Origin: Pollutimonas subterranea
Lineage (GTDB): Bacteria; Pseudomonadota; Gammaproteobacteria; Burkholderiales; Burkholderiaceae_B
Length of the DNA stretch: 64,000 nt
Direction: 5' to 3'
NCBI RefSeq assembly: GCF_002849655.1
Contig: NZ_PDNW01000005.1
Coordinates: 1-64,000 of the forward strand
The position numbers and the translations under genes were made by a program. The notes under the pieces were generated by a model. The model was not told the origin of the DNA. It was given only the letters and a program-made list of their open reading frames with translations, and did not search any database. Every line of letters starts with the position of its first letter. Position 1 is the stretch's first letter. Below, piece after piece: positions 53,270 to 62,578 of this stretch.

Positions 53270-53511
53270 GCTGATCTCCTTTATCTTATACGGTCACCTC
53301 TGGGCTGGCTGGCACAATGCCGAGCGACAGCGAATGAGGTGCACGGAGGCGATGCATAGCAAGTCCCGGACCCAGGCAAGAAAAGTGACAGGGACAAATA
53401 GCGGATGGACACATTACTTACTTTCCTCAACACTTGACGGGTTCCTAAAGCGATCTCAAGCACAAAAAAATGTCGCTACGGACATATCGAGAGAAAGTCG
53501 GGGGGTGAGAC

Positions 53512-56500
53512 ATGAAAAAATACAGTTTCTTAGGCGAGTACCACCGGCCCGCTGGATCGGGGCACCTTCCATGCAGGAATATCGCTGCGTATGCCGGAGT
53601 GCTGGTACTGGCCATGTGCTGGGCGGTCCCGGCAAATGCCCAGAATATCAATGATTTGCTCAGGATATTCGTCCCTCCGCCTCGAACACAAGAAGCTCCC
53701 GTGATCAGAACGTATCCAAGCGCTCCGCCACCGGCGCCCGCGCCGGCCCCGGCGCAGCAGCCGATTACGCCGAAAAATCTTCAAATCAGCCGGGCCCAGG
53801 TCTTACAGATGCAGCAAATGTTGAATGACATGGGCTACGACGTCGGCGCGGTGGACGGTGCCGCTGGCCGAAAAACCGTGGATGCGCTCAACGCCTTCCG
53901 TAGGGACTTTGGCCTTCGCGAGTCTGGCGGGCTGGACGTACAAAGCCTGAATACGCTCAGCGCCGTGCACCAACGCTCGGGCAACGACGCCGCCCCCTAC
54001 CTCGCCGCCGGCAATTCGGCCGGAGCCGACGTCAGCCCGCCACCGGTCGCGACGGCGCAGCCAAGTTTCGATTGTGCTCGAGCTTCGACCTCAACTGAAC
54101 TGGCTATCTGCAACAATGCCGCATTAAGCGGCTTGGACTCCTTGCTTTCCACCCTGTATAACGGTCTGCTTGCCGGGGCCAAGCCAGCGCTTGCTCAACA
54201 AATCAATGCCGATCAGAAAGGATGGATCAGGCAACGCAATCAATGCGCCGGAGACTCCGACTGCATTCAGATGGCGTACTCCAACCGGCTTGCCGCGCTT
54301 CAAGTGGCCGGTAGCACGTCGGCGCAGATCTCGCCCTTCGTCCCTTCGGCTTTGGGATCTGTCGTAGCTGCGCCTGCGTCAGGAAACGCTCCGTTTGCCG
54401 CTGCAGGCCCCGAGGCAGGGCAAACCGTTGCTGTTCGAGGCGAACGTGATGATTTGCGCAGGCTGCTCCATCCCCCTCAGGATATCAATCCGGTAAAGCT
54501 GCGCTTCTTCCAGGGTATCCCCATTATGGAGTACCCAACGAGCCACCAATTCTTTTCCTTGCTTATGCTGAGGGAAGTCCCCGGCTATTTTCAAAGTGCC
54601 GAGTGTCCGCTGGTTCGATCGTTGATGGCCAAGTCGGTGGTCGACAAGTATCTGGTTAAATCGAGCTACAACTCATGCTGGCTTGGACGGGACGAGTTCC
54701 AACAGAGTGATACGCGTCAAGCCTTTCATGACCGCTACCTGAAGGCGTTGGTGGACTTTGCTCCGGCACCGCCTTTCCGTGTTGCAATTGTCGGCAAGGT
54801 GAACCTCCAGTCGCACAGCGTGGAAAAAGGCGGCTTCCCTTTTGTGCCTTCCCTGAAAGATATTATGTCTGTCGGAAAGCTGATGGGTGATCTTGGCGGT
54901 GGACGATCCCGCTGGGCGCCCAGTATATCCGATCGGACTATCTGGCCGGACTCGATCGTTTCCATGGATACCGACGCTGCACGTGGCTTCATCAGCATGG
55001 TGGCCGCGTGGCCTGTCCACGACAAGTACAGCAGGGAAACCAGTACCGGCCCACGAAGTGTAAGCCTTGTCGGAATTGTCGAGATATCGGGCATTGACGC
55101 CGATGCCAAGCGTATGGACGTCAACGTGCTATCGCTGGCGCTTTATGACCCGCAACTCCAGCAGAAAATCTATGATTTTCCGGTCAATGCACTCATTGAG
55201 CCCTTCGTGCGAGGGGCCATCCCCGAAAAGTTGGATGTTCAGGCCCCGGTAGAATTTGACCGCATCTATGCGTTATTGCGTACCATCGAGCATGGCGACA
55301 AGCCGGTCAGCGAAGAAACCTGGACGCAGTTGGCGGATTCCGTGTGGCAACGGGACCGCGCCAACTATGCCAACTCGAAGACTCTTGATACGTCGATGGG
55401 CAATGGCGATTCGAGGCGTCCATTCTTTCCCAACCCCCAGGGATACAGAGCCGGCAACATGGAGCCAATAAGCGCCGCCAACCGGGCCAAGCTCGAGCAG
55501 TGGGCCACGGCATTCAAGAATGGCCTCCCCGACGAAGTCGCAATCACGCAGCATGCAGGCTCGGGGACACTCACGAAAAGCCGCCAACACGCCTACAATG
55601 CGATGACTGGATTGGGTGCCAGGATCCCAGCTTCCTATCACAATGTGCTCCAAAGCGAAGGGCTGCAGACAGACCAGGTAACGCTCTGGAAACCAGCAAA
55701 CCAGGACTTCCTGCTCGCCATACCGAACCAGCAATCGCTTTATACCGTCGAGCTCGAACCGTCGAAGGTTCGGCCTCACCTTTCACATACCCTCCGTCAG
55801 CAAACGAAGTTTCGTACAGCCGCCATAAAAACCGTAACGGGAAGCGAAGGCCGCCAAGCCATTCTTATTCGTCTCGAGCCCCTGAGTTTGACGCTTGAGA
55901 GCGGACTCGGCACGGTCACGACTCACGCCTTCAACCATGTTCCCAAACTCGATGACAAAAGCTTCATCACCGCGGGACAAGTAACGGTATCGGACAATCC
56001 AGTGGCACTTTCACCCGAGTCGGTCGTGCTGTCACCGGCGCTTATCGATTTGATGGTTGCCAGGGCGGTGGGCGAAAACCTGTCGGAAGCCGCCATGGCA
56101 CATATCATTGCCCGGCGCTGGCGCTTCGAAAACACCGAAGCGTCGCCCATGGGCGGCAGGTTTTTTGTTCGTGGGAAACGGCAACCGAGTCTCGACGAAA
56201 TACATCCGATCATCCCGCAATTCGTCACGTGGGCCACCCAGGCATTACCGACTGTTCCACAACAAGTAATGATCAAGGTCCCGATGATGAATGGATTGCA
56301 GCCCGCAGGACCAAAGAAAATGGACTGGTCGCGTTTCGGATGTTTTATCGGCACGAATGAAGACAGGTGGCTGATGTCTAGCACGGCAACCCGAATCAAT
56401 GTCGACACGAGTCGCCGCGAACAGGCGCTCAAGGACGGACAATCGGGATGGACCCCGTCGGAGGAAAGACAGCTCATCGCGATGCGGGCGATTGTCGAGG

Positions 56501-57711
56501 TCGCCGATTTTACGCAAGCCATCGGCAGATCATGCAAAGGAAAAGATGAAAACCTTGGCGTTACAAATCCGGCGACTTTTTATATGCGGATGAGTAACTC
56601 TATTCCGTCCACCACCATAGACCGCGCATCGTCGATTCAGCAGCCCATGGCAAATGCCGTCTTCAAGATCAAAGGCATCAACCATACCGACGCCAGGCCC
56701 AGTCATACCGATTTGCTGCCCAAGGAACTACTCGACATCTACAAAGAAGCCGGTTCAAAGTCGCCAAGCAGCCAGGAAGGGGTAGTCATCGAGGGCGAAT
56801 TGCTAGAAATAGCTTATTTCGATAACGCCGGCCGGGAAGTGGATCGCCTGCAACCCGATCCCGCATTGTCGTTGAATGAAATTATCAAGCGCTTTCACGC
56901 CTCCCTTGAAGCCGCAACGCCGGCAGCGACCGATGGCCCCTATGGGCCTGACATGGTAGGCCTGCAACTGGGAATGTCGTTCGACGAAGCCGAAAAAATC
57001 ATACGCCAGCATATGGACGTTGGGCGTGTGTTCGAGGGCCAGCGCAATCACGCCGCGGTTACCGATGCAGGCATGTTGCGTCCGCTCAAGTCGGGAAAGT
57101 TGTTTGTGTCGGCCGACGGACGCGAGCTGATTGCCATTATCGACGAGCCGCCCGCGATTGACCGCAAGGTCCTGGCCGCGTGGCGGCGCGTTTATGTTCC
57201 GGCGGCCACTGTCGGCGAAGCCGACGCTGCATCGGCACTACGCGAAAAATATGGGAAGCCGGGACCGTACCAGGACGTACAGGCCGGCAACAGAAACATA
57301 TGGCGCACCCCCGCAGGACATCATTGCGAGCCCATTTATCGCTATGGTCAGGCTAATGCCTTGTCCGTGACGTGGATGGATGAGGGAACCATGACCGATT
57401 TAAAGTCGGGTGACGGCAAACCCATGCTCGATGCGGCGTACCCCGCCCCTTACTTTGATCCGACAAATCCATCGTTTAGCGCCCTCACCGAATGTGGCCC
57501 TATCCTGACAGCCCAACTGAACTTCGATGCATCACGTGCGCACAACCGTGGCATGAAAGCTTCCTCCATGGACTGGATTGAAATGACCTTGACCGATATA
57601 GGGCCATATTTGAAGGCATACTCTCGAAATCGAGACAGCTTGCAGCGGGCGCCTCAAGAAGACGGTACAAGCGGCGCGTCGCGGGTCAATGCGTCGGGCA
57701 TTAAGTTCTGA
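53512..57711 (+). CDS. 1399-residue secreted protein with PG-binding and LprI-like domains
   Basis: A very long exported protein; I do not recognise most of it. Signal peptide 1-43 (ending ANA), Pro/Ala linker (about 54-88), a PG_binding_1-like domain (about 93-152, MQQMLNDMGYDVGAVDGAAG), and an LprI/DUF1311-like domain (about 187-264) with Cys188, Cys200, Cys245 and Cys251. Residues 265-1399 have no membrane segment and no motif I can name; around 1142 a segment GPDMVGLQLGMSFDEAEKIIRQH resembles a small repeated domain seen in other envelope proteins. GGGGGGTGAG precedes the start. Single gene, flanked by katE (divergent) and a TonB receptor (convergent). Confidence 0.9.
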   Translation: MKKYSFLGEYHRPAGSGHLPCRNIAAYAGVLVLAMCWAVPANAQNINDLLRIFVPPPRTQEAPVIRTYPSAPPPAPAPAPAQQPITPKNLQISRAQVLQMQQMLNDMGYDVGAVDGAAGRKTVDALNAFRRDFGLRESGGLDVQSLNTLSAVHQRSGNDAAPYLAAGNSAGADVSPPPVATAQPSFDCARASTSTELAICNNAALSGLDSLLSTLYNGLLAGAKPALAQQINADQKGWIRQRNQCAGDSDCIQMAYSNRLAALQVAGSTSAQISPFVPSALGSVVAAPASGNAPFAAAGPEAGQTVAVRGERDDLRRLLHPPQDINPVKLRFFQGIPIMEYPTSHQFFSLLMLREVPGYFQSAECPLVRSLMAKSVVDKYLVKSSYNSCWLGRDEFQQSDTRQAFHDRYLKALVDFAPAPPFRVAIVGKVNLQSHSVEKGGFPFVPSLKDIMSVGKLMGDLGGGRSRWAPSISDRTIWPDSIVSMDTDAARGFISMVAAWPVHDKYSRETSTGPRSVSLVGIVEISGIDADAKRMDVNVLSLALYDPQLQQKIYDFPVNALIEPFVRGAIPEKLDVQAPVEFDRIYALLRTIEHGDKPVSEETWTQLADSVWQRDRANYANSKTLDTSMGNGDSRRPFFPNPQGYRAGNMEPISAANRAKLEQWATAFKNGLPDEVAITQHAGSGTLTKSRQHAYNAMTGLGARIPASYHNVLQSEGLQTDQVTLWKPANQDFLLAIPNQQSLYTVELEPSKVRPHLSHTLRQQTKFRTAAIKTVTGSEGRQAILIRLEPLSLTLESGLGTVTTHAFNHVPKLDDKSFITAGQVTVSDNPVALSPESVVLSPALIDLMVARAVGENLSEAAMAHIIARRWRFENTEASPMGGRFFVRGKRQPSLDEIHPIIPQFVTWATQALPTVPQQVMIKVPMMNGLQPAGPKKMDWSRFGCFIGTNEDRWLMSSTATRINVDTSRREQALKDGQSGWTPSEERQLIAMRAIVEVADFTQAIGRSCKGKDENLGVTNPATFYMRMSNSIPSTTIDRASSIQQPMANAVFKIKGINHTDARPSHTDLLPKELLDIYKEAGSKSPSSQEGVVIEGELLEIAYFDNAGREVDRLQPDPALSLNEIIKRFHASLEAATPAATDGPYGPDMVGLQLGMSFDEAEKIIRQHMDVGRVFEGQRNHAAVTDAGMLRPLKSGKLFVSADGRELIAIIDEPPAIDRKVLAAWRRVYVPAATVGEADAASALREKYGKPGPYQDVQAGNRNIWRTPAGHHCEPIYRYGQANALSVTWMDEGTMTDLKSGDGKPMLDAAYPAPYFDPTNPSFSALTECGPILTAQLNFDASRAHNRGMKASSMDWIEMTLTDIGPYLKAYSRNRDSLQRAPQEDGTSGASRVNASGIKF

Positions 57712-57723
57712 CGCGCTCGCCGG

Positions 57724-57746
57724 GCCATCGGCACCATGCCGATGGC
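57724..57746. terminator. Hairpin between convergent genes
   Basis: GCCATCGGCA (57724-57733) and TGCCGATGGC (57737-57746) form a perfect 10-bp stem with a CCA loop, 13 bases after the 1399-residue gene. No T tract on either strand, so termination would need a factor. Confidence 0.5.
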
Positions 57747-57762
57747 AAAAGCCTGCCTGATA

Positions 57763-59928
57763 CTAGAAATCGACCGCCGCCGACAGCATGACGGTGCGTC
57801 CGGCTGCGTTGGTCGCAAAGGAACCGTTGGCAAGCCAATACCTCTTATCCGTCAGGTTATCGATATTGGCACGCAATACCACAGCTTTCCCTGCCACCGT
57901 TGTCCGGTAGCGAGCGCCCACATCAAACGTGGTGACTGCTGGCAGCGTCCGCGTATTGGCCGCGGTGGTATAGCTTGACGAAGTGTGAGCGACACGTCCA
58001 TTGAGGCTCAGGCCGTTTACCCAAGGCGTATCCCAGTCCAGGCCAAGATTGAAAGTCCGGCTCGGCACACCCGGTGCCCTGTTGCCCTCGTTGACGCCAC
58101 CTTGCGTCTTGGTCAACGTGGCCTGCGTGAACGCCGCAGAAGCCATCACGCGCAGGCCAGGCTGCACCTCGCCATAGGCGGCCAGCTCCAGACCTCGATT
58201 GCGCTGCTCGCCGAAATAACCATAGACGTTCGCATCGTCGGCCTGGGCCGCTGGCCGTGCCAGTTGAAAAACGGCCGCCGTGGTGGTTATGCGGCCCCAG
58301 TCGACTTTGACCCCGGCCTCATACTGCTTGGATTTGTATGGGTTGAGCACTTCGCCTGCGTTCGCGTAAGTAGCGCCGACAATTGCGCCGCGCGTCAGGC
58401 CTTCTGTAAAGTTGCTGTACACCGAAACGTTGTCTGTCGGCTTAACGACAATGCCGGCGACCGGAGATATGGCATCGGCCTTATAGTTGCCGGTTTTTGC
58501 GCCAGTCGCCGTGTTGTAGCTATCGACATCAACGGTTTGCTTGCGCGCACCCACGGTGAGCAACACACGGTCTTGTGCAAACGATAGCGTATCGGCAATC
58601 GCGATACTGTCCAGTGTGGTCTCGGAGGCACGCTGCATGCTATTGCGCATAAGCGCATTCGCAGGGAGCGGCGACGGATGGTAAATGTTCGAGGCGACCG
58701 CCGTCGTGCCCGGCGAGTAACCGTTACCTCCTTCCTGGCTCATGCGCGTCACCCCGAGGGCAACCGTATGGCCAACGCTTCCCGTATCGAAACGAGCCTG
58801 CAGGCCAACATCGCCGCTGAGGGTTTTGGTGTAGGAGTCATAGTAGGAGTTCATGACGCCAAAATTACCATCGGCGTCCACACCCTGACGTGCAAGCGTG
58901 ACCGGGTTGACGGAGATCGGGAAGACCTGCTTCACGACGCTATCCCGGTAGCCCAAAGCAACATGGCCCGTCAGGTTGTCGGTAAAGTCGTACTCCACCC
59001 GTGAAGCAATCGTCTTGTCGCGCTGAGTCAGCGTGGTGCCCGGGTAGAAAGTAATGCGCCCATCAGGCGCCGCCGGGATATCGGTGGCGTCCGGCAATGC
59101 GATCTGAGCACGGAAGTCATCCACATCTTCATCTTGGTAGATGGCGTCCAAGGTCCAACGCAGACGATCCCCCTGGTAGTCCAGCGCAAGCGCGCCCAAG
59201 CCCAGGTCCTGCTTGCCGTCATCGATGGATGCTTCGCCGCCCCTCACCACGCCATTAAAGCGTATGCCCCAGGCGTTGTTCTCGCCAAACCGTCGCCCGA
59301 CATCGAGGTGTGCGCCCAGGTTGGACTGGCTGGTGTAGGTAGTGGTCAGGCGTGTCAGCGGCTCGTCCTGGGCGCGCTTGGTCACGACGTTGATGCTGCC
59401 GCCTATGCTTCCGTTGGGCGGAATGCCGCGCATGAGCGTACCGGGTCCCTTGAGCAACTCGACACGCTCGACCAATTCCATCGGCACGCGGTTGGAGGAC
59501 AACAGGCCATAGAGGCTGTTCAAACCCACGTCGCCGGAAGTGACGCTGAAGCCGCGAATTTGGAAATCCTCTCCAAATCCCCCTGTGGACGTGGTCGTAC
59601 GCACCGACGCGTCATTGGTAATGACATCGGCCAGTGTACGGGCCTGGATATCTTCTATCAATTCAGACGTGTAGTTGACCGTGCTGAAGGGAGTGTCCAT
59701 TGCATCGCTCGTGCCCAACAAGCCCAGGCCGCCTCCTTTCGCCACCTGCCCACCCGCATAGGGCGGCTGCATCTGTACAGCACTCTGGCTGCCTTGGACA
59801 GTCACTGTAGGCAGTACCGTGGCGGGTGTTGTCGTTTGCGCTATCGCCCCACCACCCGACGCGATCAAAAGGCCGGCAGCGGTCAAGGGACGCAATGAGG
59901 ACGGGCGAAATAAGGGGCGATGGGACAT
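57763..59928 (-). CDS. TonB-dependent siderophore receptor
   Basis: A 721-residue outer-membrane receptor. Signal peptide about 1-30, a TonB-box-like LPTVTVQG near 39-46, plug domain (about 75-190) with DFQIRGFSV and VELLKGPGTLMRG, then a 22-strand barrel ending AVDF. The plug details match ferric-siderophore receptors (FhuE/FcuA group) more than cobalamin receptors. It is divergent from the PepSY gene, and the gap carries Fur-like sequence. The siderophore is not known, and no synthesis genes are in the window. Confidence 0.94.
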   Translation of the reverse strand: MSHRPLFRPSSLRPLTAAGLLIASGGGAIAQTTTPATVLPTVTVQGSQSAVQMQPPYAGGQVAKGGGLGLLGTSDAMDTPFSTVNYTSELIEDIQARTLADVITNDASVRTTTSTGGFGEDFQIRGFSVTSGDVGLNSLYGLLSSNRVPMELVERVELLKGPGTLMRGIPPNGSIGGSINVVTKRAQDEPLTRLTTTYTSQSNLGAHLDVGRRFGENNAWGIRFNGVVRGGEASIDDGKQDLGLGALALDYQGDRLRWTLDAIYQDEDVDDFRAQIALPDATDIPAAPDGRITFYPGTTLTQRDKTIASRVEYDFTDNLTGHVALGYRDSVVKQVFPISVNPVTLARQGVDADGNFGVMNSYYDSYTKTLSGDVGLQARFDTGSVGHTVALGVTRMSQEGGNGYSPGTTAVASNIYHPSPLPANALMRNSMQRASETTLDSIAIADTLSFAQDRVLLTVGARKQTVDVDSYNTATGAKTGNYKADAISPVAGIVVKPTDNVSVYSNFTEGLTRGAIVGATYANAGEVLNPYKSKQYEAGVKVDWGRITTTAAVFQLARPAAQADDANVYGYFGEQRNRGLELAAYGEVQPGLRVMASAAFTQATLTKTQGGVNEGNRAPGVPSRTFNLGLDWDTPWVNGLSLNGRVAHTSSSYTTAANTRTLPAVTTFDVGARYRTTVAGKAVVLRANIDNLTDKRYWLANGSFATNAAGRTVMLSAAVDF

Positions 59929-59993
59929 GAGAGCTCTTATGGATAGAAATCAGGAAGGGAAACGAAATTCGTGCGATTGCTTTGTCGATCTAT

Positions 59994-60043
59994 GTATAAT
60001 TTTGCAAACACGGTGATAGTAATCGTTCTCAATACCATTATCA
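59994..60043. promoter_or_regulatory. Fur-like region and receptor promoter
   Basis: On the minus strand TTACTA (60017-60022), a 17-base spacer and TTATAC (59994-59999) make a plausible receptor promoter. Overlapping it, 60014-60043 begins TGATAGT and ends ATTATCA, an inverted repeat of GATAAT-type hexamers with about 10 to 11 of 19 matches to the Fur box. Iron repression of the receptor, and possibly of the PepSY gene, is inferred. Confidence 0.55.
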
Positions 60044-60186
60044 ATAAATTAAAATCAGAAATTCTCTGTTGACCCCCGTACCTGGAAAACCCTAATGACC
60101 GGTCATTTGTCTTTCAATTTCACTATCTTTCCCGGCCATGCCACGCGGGGCGCAGCCGTGCCGTCGACCGCTGTCGGGTTCTGATA

Positions 60187-61518
60187 ATGTTGTCTCCAGT
60201 AGCGCTGCGCAAGTGGTCTTTTGTACACAAATGGGCCAGCCTGGTCAGCACAGTTTTTTTACTGATGCTGTGCCTTACCGGCCTGCCTCTCATTTTCGAG
60301 CATGAGATCGAACATTGGCTGAACGAAGGTGTGCAGCACACGACGGCCGCAAGCGGCCTTCCCATGGCGAATCTGGATGATGTCGTAGCGGCGGCAAAAG
60401 CACAGGCTCCCGATAAAGCCGTCATGTTCCTGGGCGACTTTACCGACGATGGATTCTGGTATGTGAACCTTGCCGATACGGTCGCCGGCGAAGGCGCCCA
60501 CACGACAGTGACGGTGGACTATTACACCGGCCAGGTACTGGATCCATCGGCCCAGCGTAGCGGCTTCATGGCGTTCATGCTGGAGTTGCACACCGACTTG
60601 TTTCTAGGCCTGCCCGGCAAGCTGTTCCTTGGCCTGATGGCTTTTCTATTGCTGACGGCAATCGTATCGGGAGTGGTGTTATATGCGCCTTTCATGCGGC
60701 GACTGCGTTTCGGCGAGGTCCGCCGTGATCGCAATCCCCGCCTGAAATGGCTGGACCTGCACAACCTGCTGGGCATCGTGACCATAGTATGGGTCGGCAC
60801 GGTCGGCGGCACGGGAATGATCACTACTTGGGCGGAGCTGATCGTCAATGCATGGCGAGCCGACCAGATGGCCGAGATGGTCGCACCGTATGCCGGCCAA
60901 CCGCCCGTCGCACGGGCCGGGTCGCTCCAACAGGCAGTCAGCGCAGCCCAGCAACTTGAACCCAACATGCAGCTGGGCTTTGTGGCGTATCCCGGATCAA
61001 GCATGTCCAGCCCGCATCATTATGCCGTGTTCATGCGCGGAACCGAGCCGCTGACGTCACGCCTGTTGAAACCTGTATTGGTGGACGCGCGAACGCTGCA
61101 AGTCACGGACAATCGCCCCCTGCCCTGGTACATGATCACCTTGCTTATTTCGGAGCCGCTGCACTTTGGCGATTACGGAGGCCTGCCAATGAAGATACTC
61201 TGGGCGGCGCTGGATATCATCACCATTATCGTGCTGGGCAGCGGCCTGTACCTTTGGCTGGCTCGTGGCCGTAGCGCTGCGGCCCAGGGTGCTCAGGTCA
61301 ACGGAAGCCAGCGCATAAGCCGCCTGCCGGTAGGTAATGACCGCAAAAGCGTACACAACAACATACGGCAAATGTGGCAAGCCCCATTCCTCATTGCCCT
61401 GATCACACTGGTCGGCCTGATAGCCGCACTGGTGGGCGACGGCTGGCCCGACACGCTGTCATGGGCGGCGCTTACTGTGCCCGTAGGATTGATAGCGTGG
61501 AAATGGGGACGCCGCTGA
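60187..61518 (+). CDS. PepSY-associated inner-membrane protein
   Basis: A 443-residue protein of the PepSY_TM family with a first membrane segment near 18-38 (VSTVFLLMLCLTGLPLIF), a periplasmic PepSY domain, and further segments near 143-165, 195-215, 335-365 and 395-440. Such proteins lie beside siderophore receptors and are thought to reduce or release iron in the periplasm. Conserved histidines (LHTDLFLGLPGK, DLHNLLGI) could hold haem. Divergent from the receptor. Confidence 0.9.
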   Translation: MLSPVALRKWSFVHKWASLVSTVFLLMLCLTGLPLIFEHEIEHWLNEGVQHTTAASGLPMANLDDVVAAAKAQAPDKAVMFLGDFTDDGFWYVNLADTVAGEGAHTTVTVDYYTGQVLDPSAQRSGFMAFMLELHTDLFLGLPGKLFLGLMAFLLLTAIVSGVVLYAPFMRRLRFGEVRRDRNPRLKWLDLHNLLGIVTIVWVGTVGGTGMITTWAELIVNAWRADQMAEMVAPYAGQPPVARAGSLQQAVSAAQQLEPNMQLGFVAYPGSSMSSPHHYAVFMRGTEPLTSRLLKPVLVDARTLQVTDNRPLPWYMITLLISEPLHFGDYGGLPMKILWAALDIITIIVLGSGLYLWLARGRSAAAQGAQVNGSQRISRLPVGNDRKSVHNNIRQMWQAPFLIALITLVGLIAALVGDGWPDTLSWAALTVPVGLIAWKWGRR

Positions 61519-61647
61519 TCCGTTACCATCTATGAGGGAGAGTGGGCTGCAGCCGGTGCTGCTCACCATGATTTCAGACGCTCAAACTCCCTAAGCTGCT
61601 CGCCGGGGGCCAAGAGGCTTTCTGGCGCGAGATCCTAAGCTCAGCTG

Positions 61648-61688
61648 TTGAATATATTCCTGAAAGATATACAATTTTAATGTATATC
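61648..61688 (+). promoter_or_regulatory. vapBC promoter and operator
   Basis: TTGAAT (61648-61653), a 16-base spacer and TACAAT (61670-61675) form the promoter. GATATACA (61666-61673) and TGTATATC (61681-61688) are a perfect 8-bp inverted repeat around seven bases, covering the -10 box. This is the shape of a VapBC autoregulatory operator. The ATG at 61680 lies in it and is therefore unlikely to be the vapB start. Confidence 0.72.
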
Positions 61689-61706
61689 AATCAACGGAGC
61701 ATAAGC

Positions 61707-61940
61707 ATGCAGGTCGCAAAATGGGGAAATAGCCTGGCTGTGCGCCTTCCCGCCAGCTTGGTAGAAGCGCTGGAGCTGCGTGAGGGTGACGATATCGAGA
61801 TCATCGTAGACGATGCACGCACATTCGCTGTTCGAAAGAAACCGGGATCCGATGCCTTGCTGAAGCGTCTGCGCACCTTCAGAGGCAAACTACCGGCAGA
61901 TTTTCGCTTCAATCGGGATGAAGCTAATGCGCGAGACTAG
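61707..61940 (+). CDS. vapB: VapB-type (AbrB/MazE fold) antitoxin
   Basis: A 77-residue antitoxin. The N-terminal swapped-hairpin DNA-binding domain (1-45) reads QVAKWGNSLAVRLPASLVEALEL, typical of AbrB/MazE. The C-terminal part (about 50-77), ending RGKLPADFRFNRDEANARD, should wrap the toxin. CGGAG precedes the ATG. An earlier in-frame ATG at 61680 is inside the operator. The gene overlaps the toxin gene, so translation is coupled. Confidence 0.92.
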   Translation: MQVAKWGNSLAVRLPASLVEALELREGDDIEIIVDDARTFAVRKKPGSDALLKRLRTFRGKLPADFRFNRDEANARD

Positions 61941-62337
61941 GTTTAAGCACTTCCTCGACAGCAATGTGGTGTTGTACTTGCTCTCAGGCGACTCGACCAA
62001 AGCGGACAGGGCTGAAAACTTATTGGTAGCCGGGCCGGTCATCAGCGTGCAAGTGCTCAATGAGGTGACGCATGTTTGTCGTCGCAAACTCTGTATGAAC
62101 TGGGATGAAATCACACAGTTCCTCGAGCTTGTACGGAAATTTTGCAAGGTTGTTCCTCTCACAGAAACTATCCATGACCGGGCCCGATTGATCGCAGAGC
62201 GGCACAAACTGTCTTTCTACGATGCGTGCATCGTCGCAGCAGCGGCCGCAACAGGTTGCCAGACGCTCTATAGCGAAGATATGAACCACGGGCAGCGTCT
62301 GGAAGACGGATTGAATTTAAAGAATCCATTCTTGTAA
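61927..62337 (+). CDS. vapC: VapC-type PIN-domain ribonuclease toxin
   Basis: A 136-residue PIN-domain protein. The acidic metal-binding residues are Asp11 (FLDSN), Glu46 (LNEVTH), Asp99 (FYDAC) and Asp118 (SEDM). VapC toxins cut tRNA or rRNA and halt growth when the antitoxin is lost. An ATG at 61918 is an alternative start that adds three residues. The overlap with vapB is 14 bases. All catalytic residues are present, so the toxin should be active. Confidence 0.93.
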   Translation: MRETRFKHFLDSNVVLYLLSGDSTKADRAENLLVAGPVISVQVLNEVTHVCRRKLCMNWDEITQFLELVRKFCKVVPLTETIHDRARLIAERHKLSFYDACIVAAAAATGCQTLYSEDMNHGQRLEDGLNLKNPFL

Positions 62338-62578
62338 GCCTGACATTCATCTTTCGAAAGTCTTCCAGAGCTCTCCGGCTTTGATATTTTCTTGATGTTT
62401 ATTTGATGATTTTTTGTTCATATCTTTCTTACGCTAAGCTCAATTGAATCAAACTTATCGGGCATGACGACCTCAGATCCCTTCTTGACGTTTCGTGCCT
62501 CAAGAGTGAGCATGAAAAAGCGAGGAAATATGTGGGCGACTGCTTTGTTCACAAAAACCTCTATCCGACGAGACCGCC

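Noticed and set aside
53270-53511. Possible RNA gene in the katE / 1399-residue gene gap
   Set aside because: No stem-loop of note and no family resemblance; it most likely holds the two divergent promoters.
61519-61640. Possible remnant gene between the PepSY gene and vapBC
   Set aside because: No frame or motif long enough to support a pseudogene.
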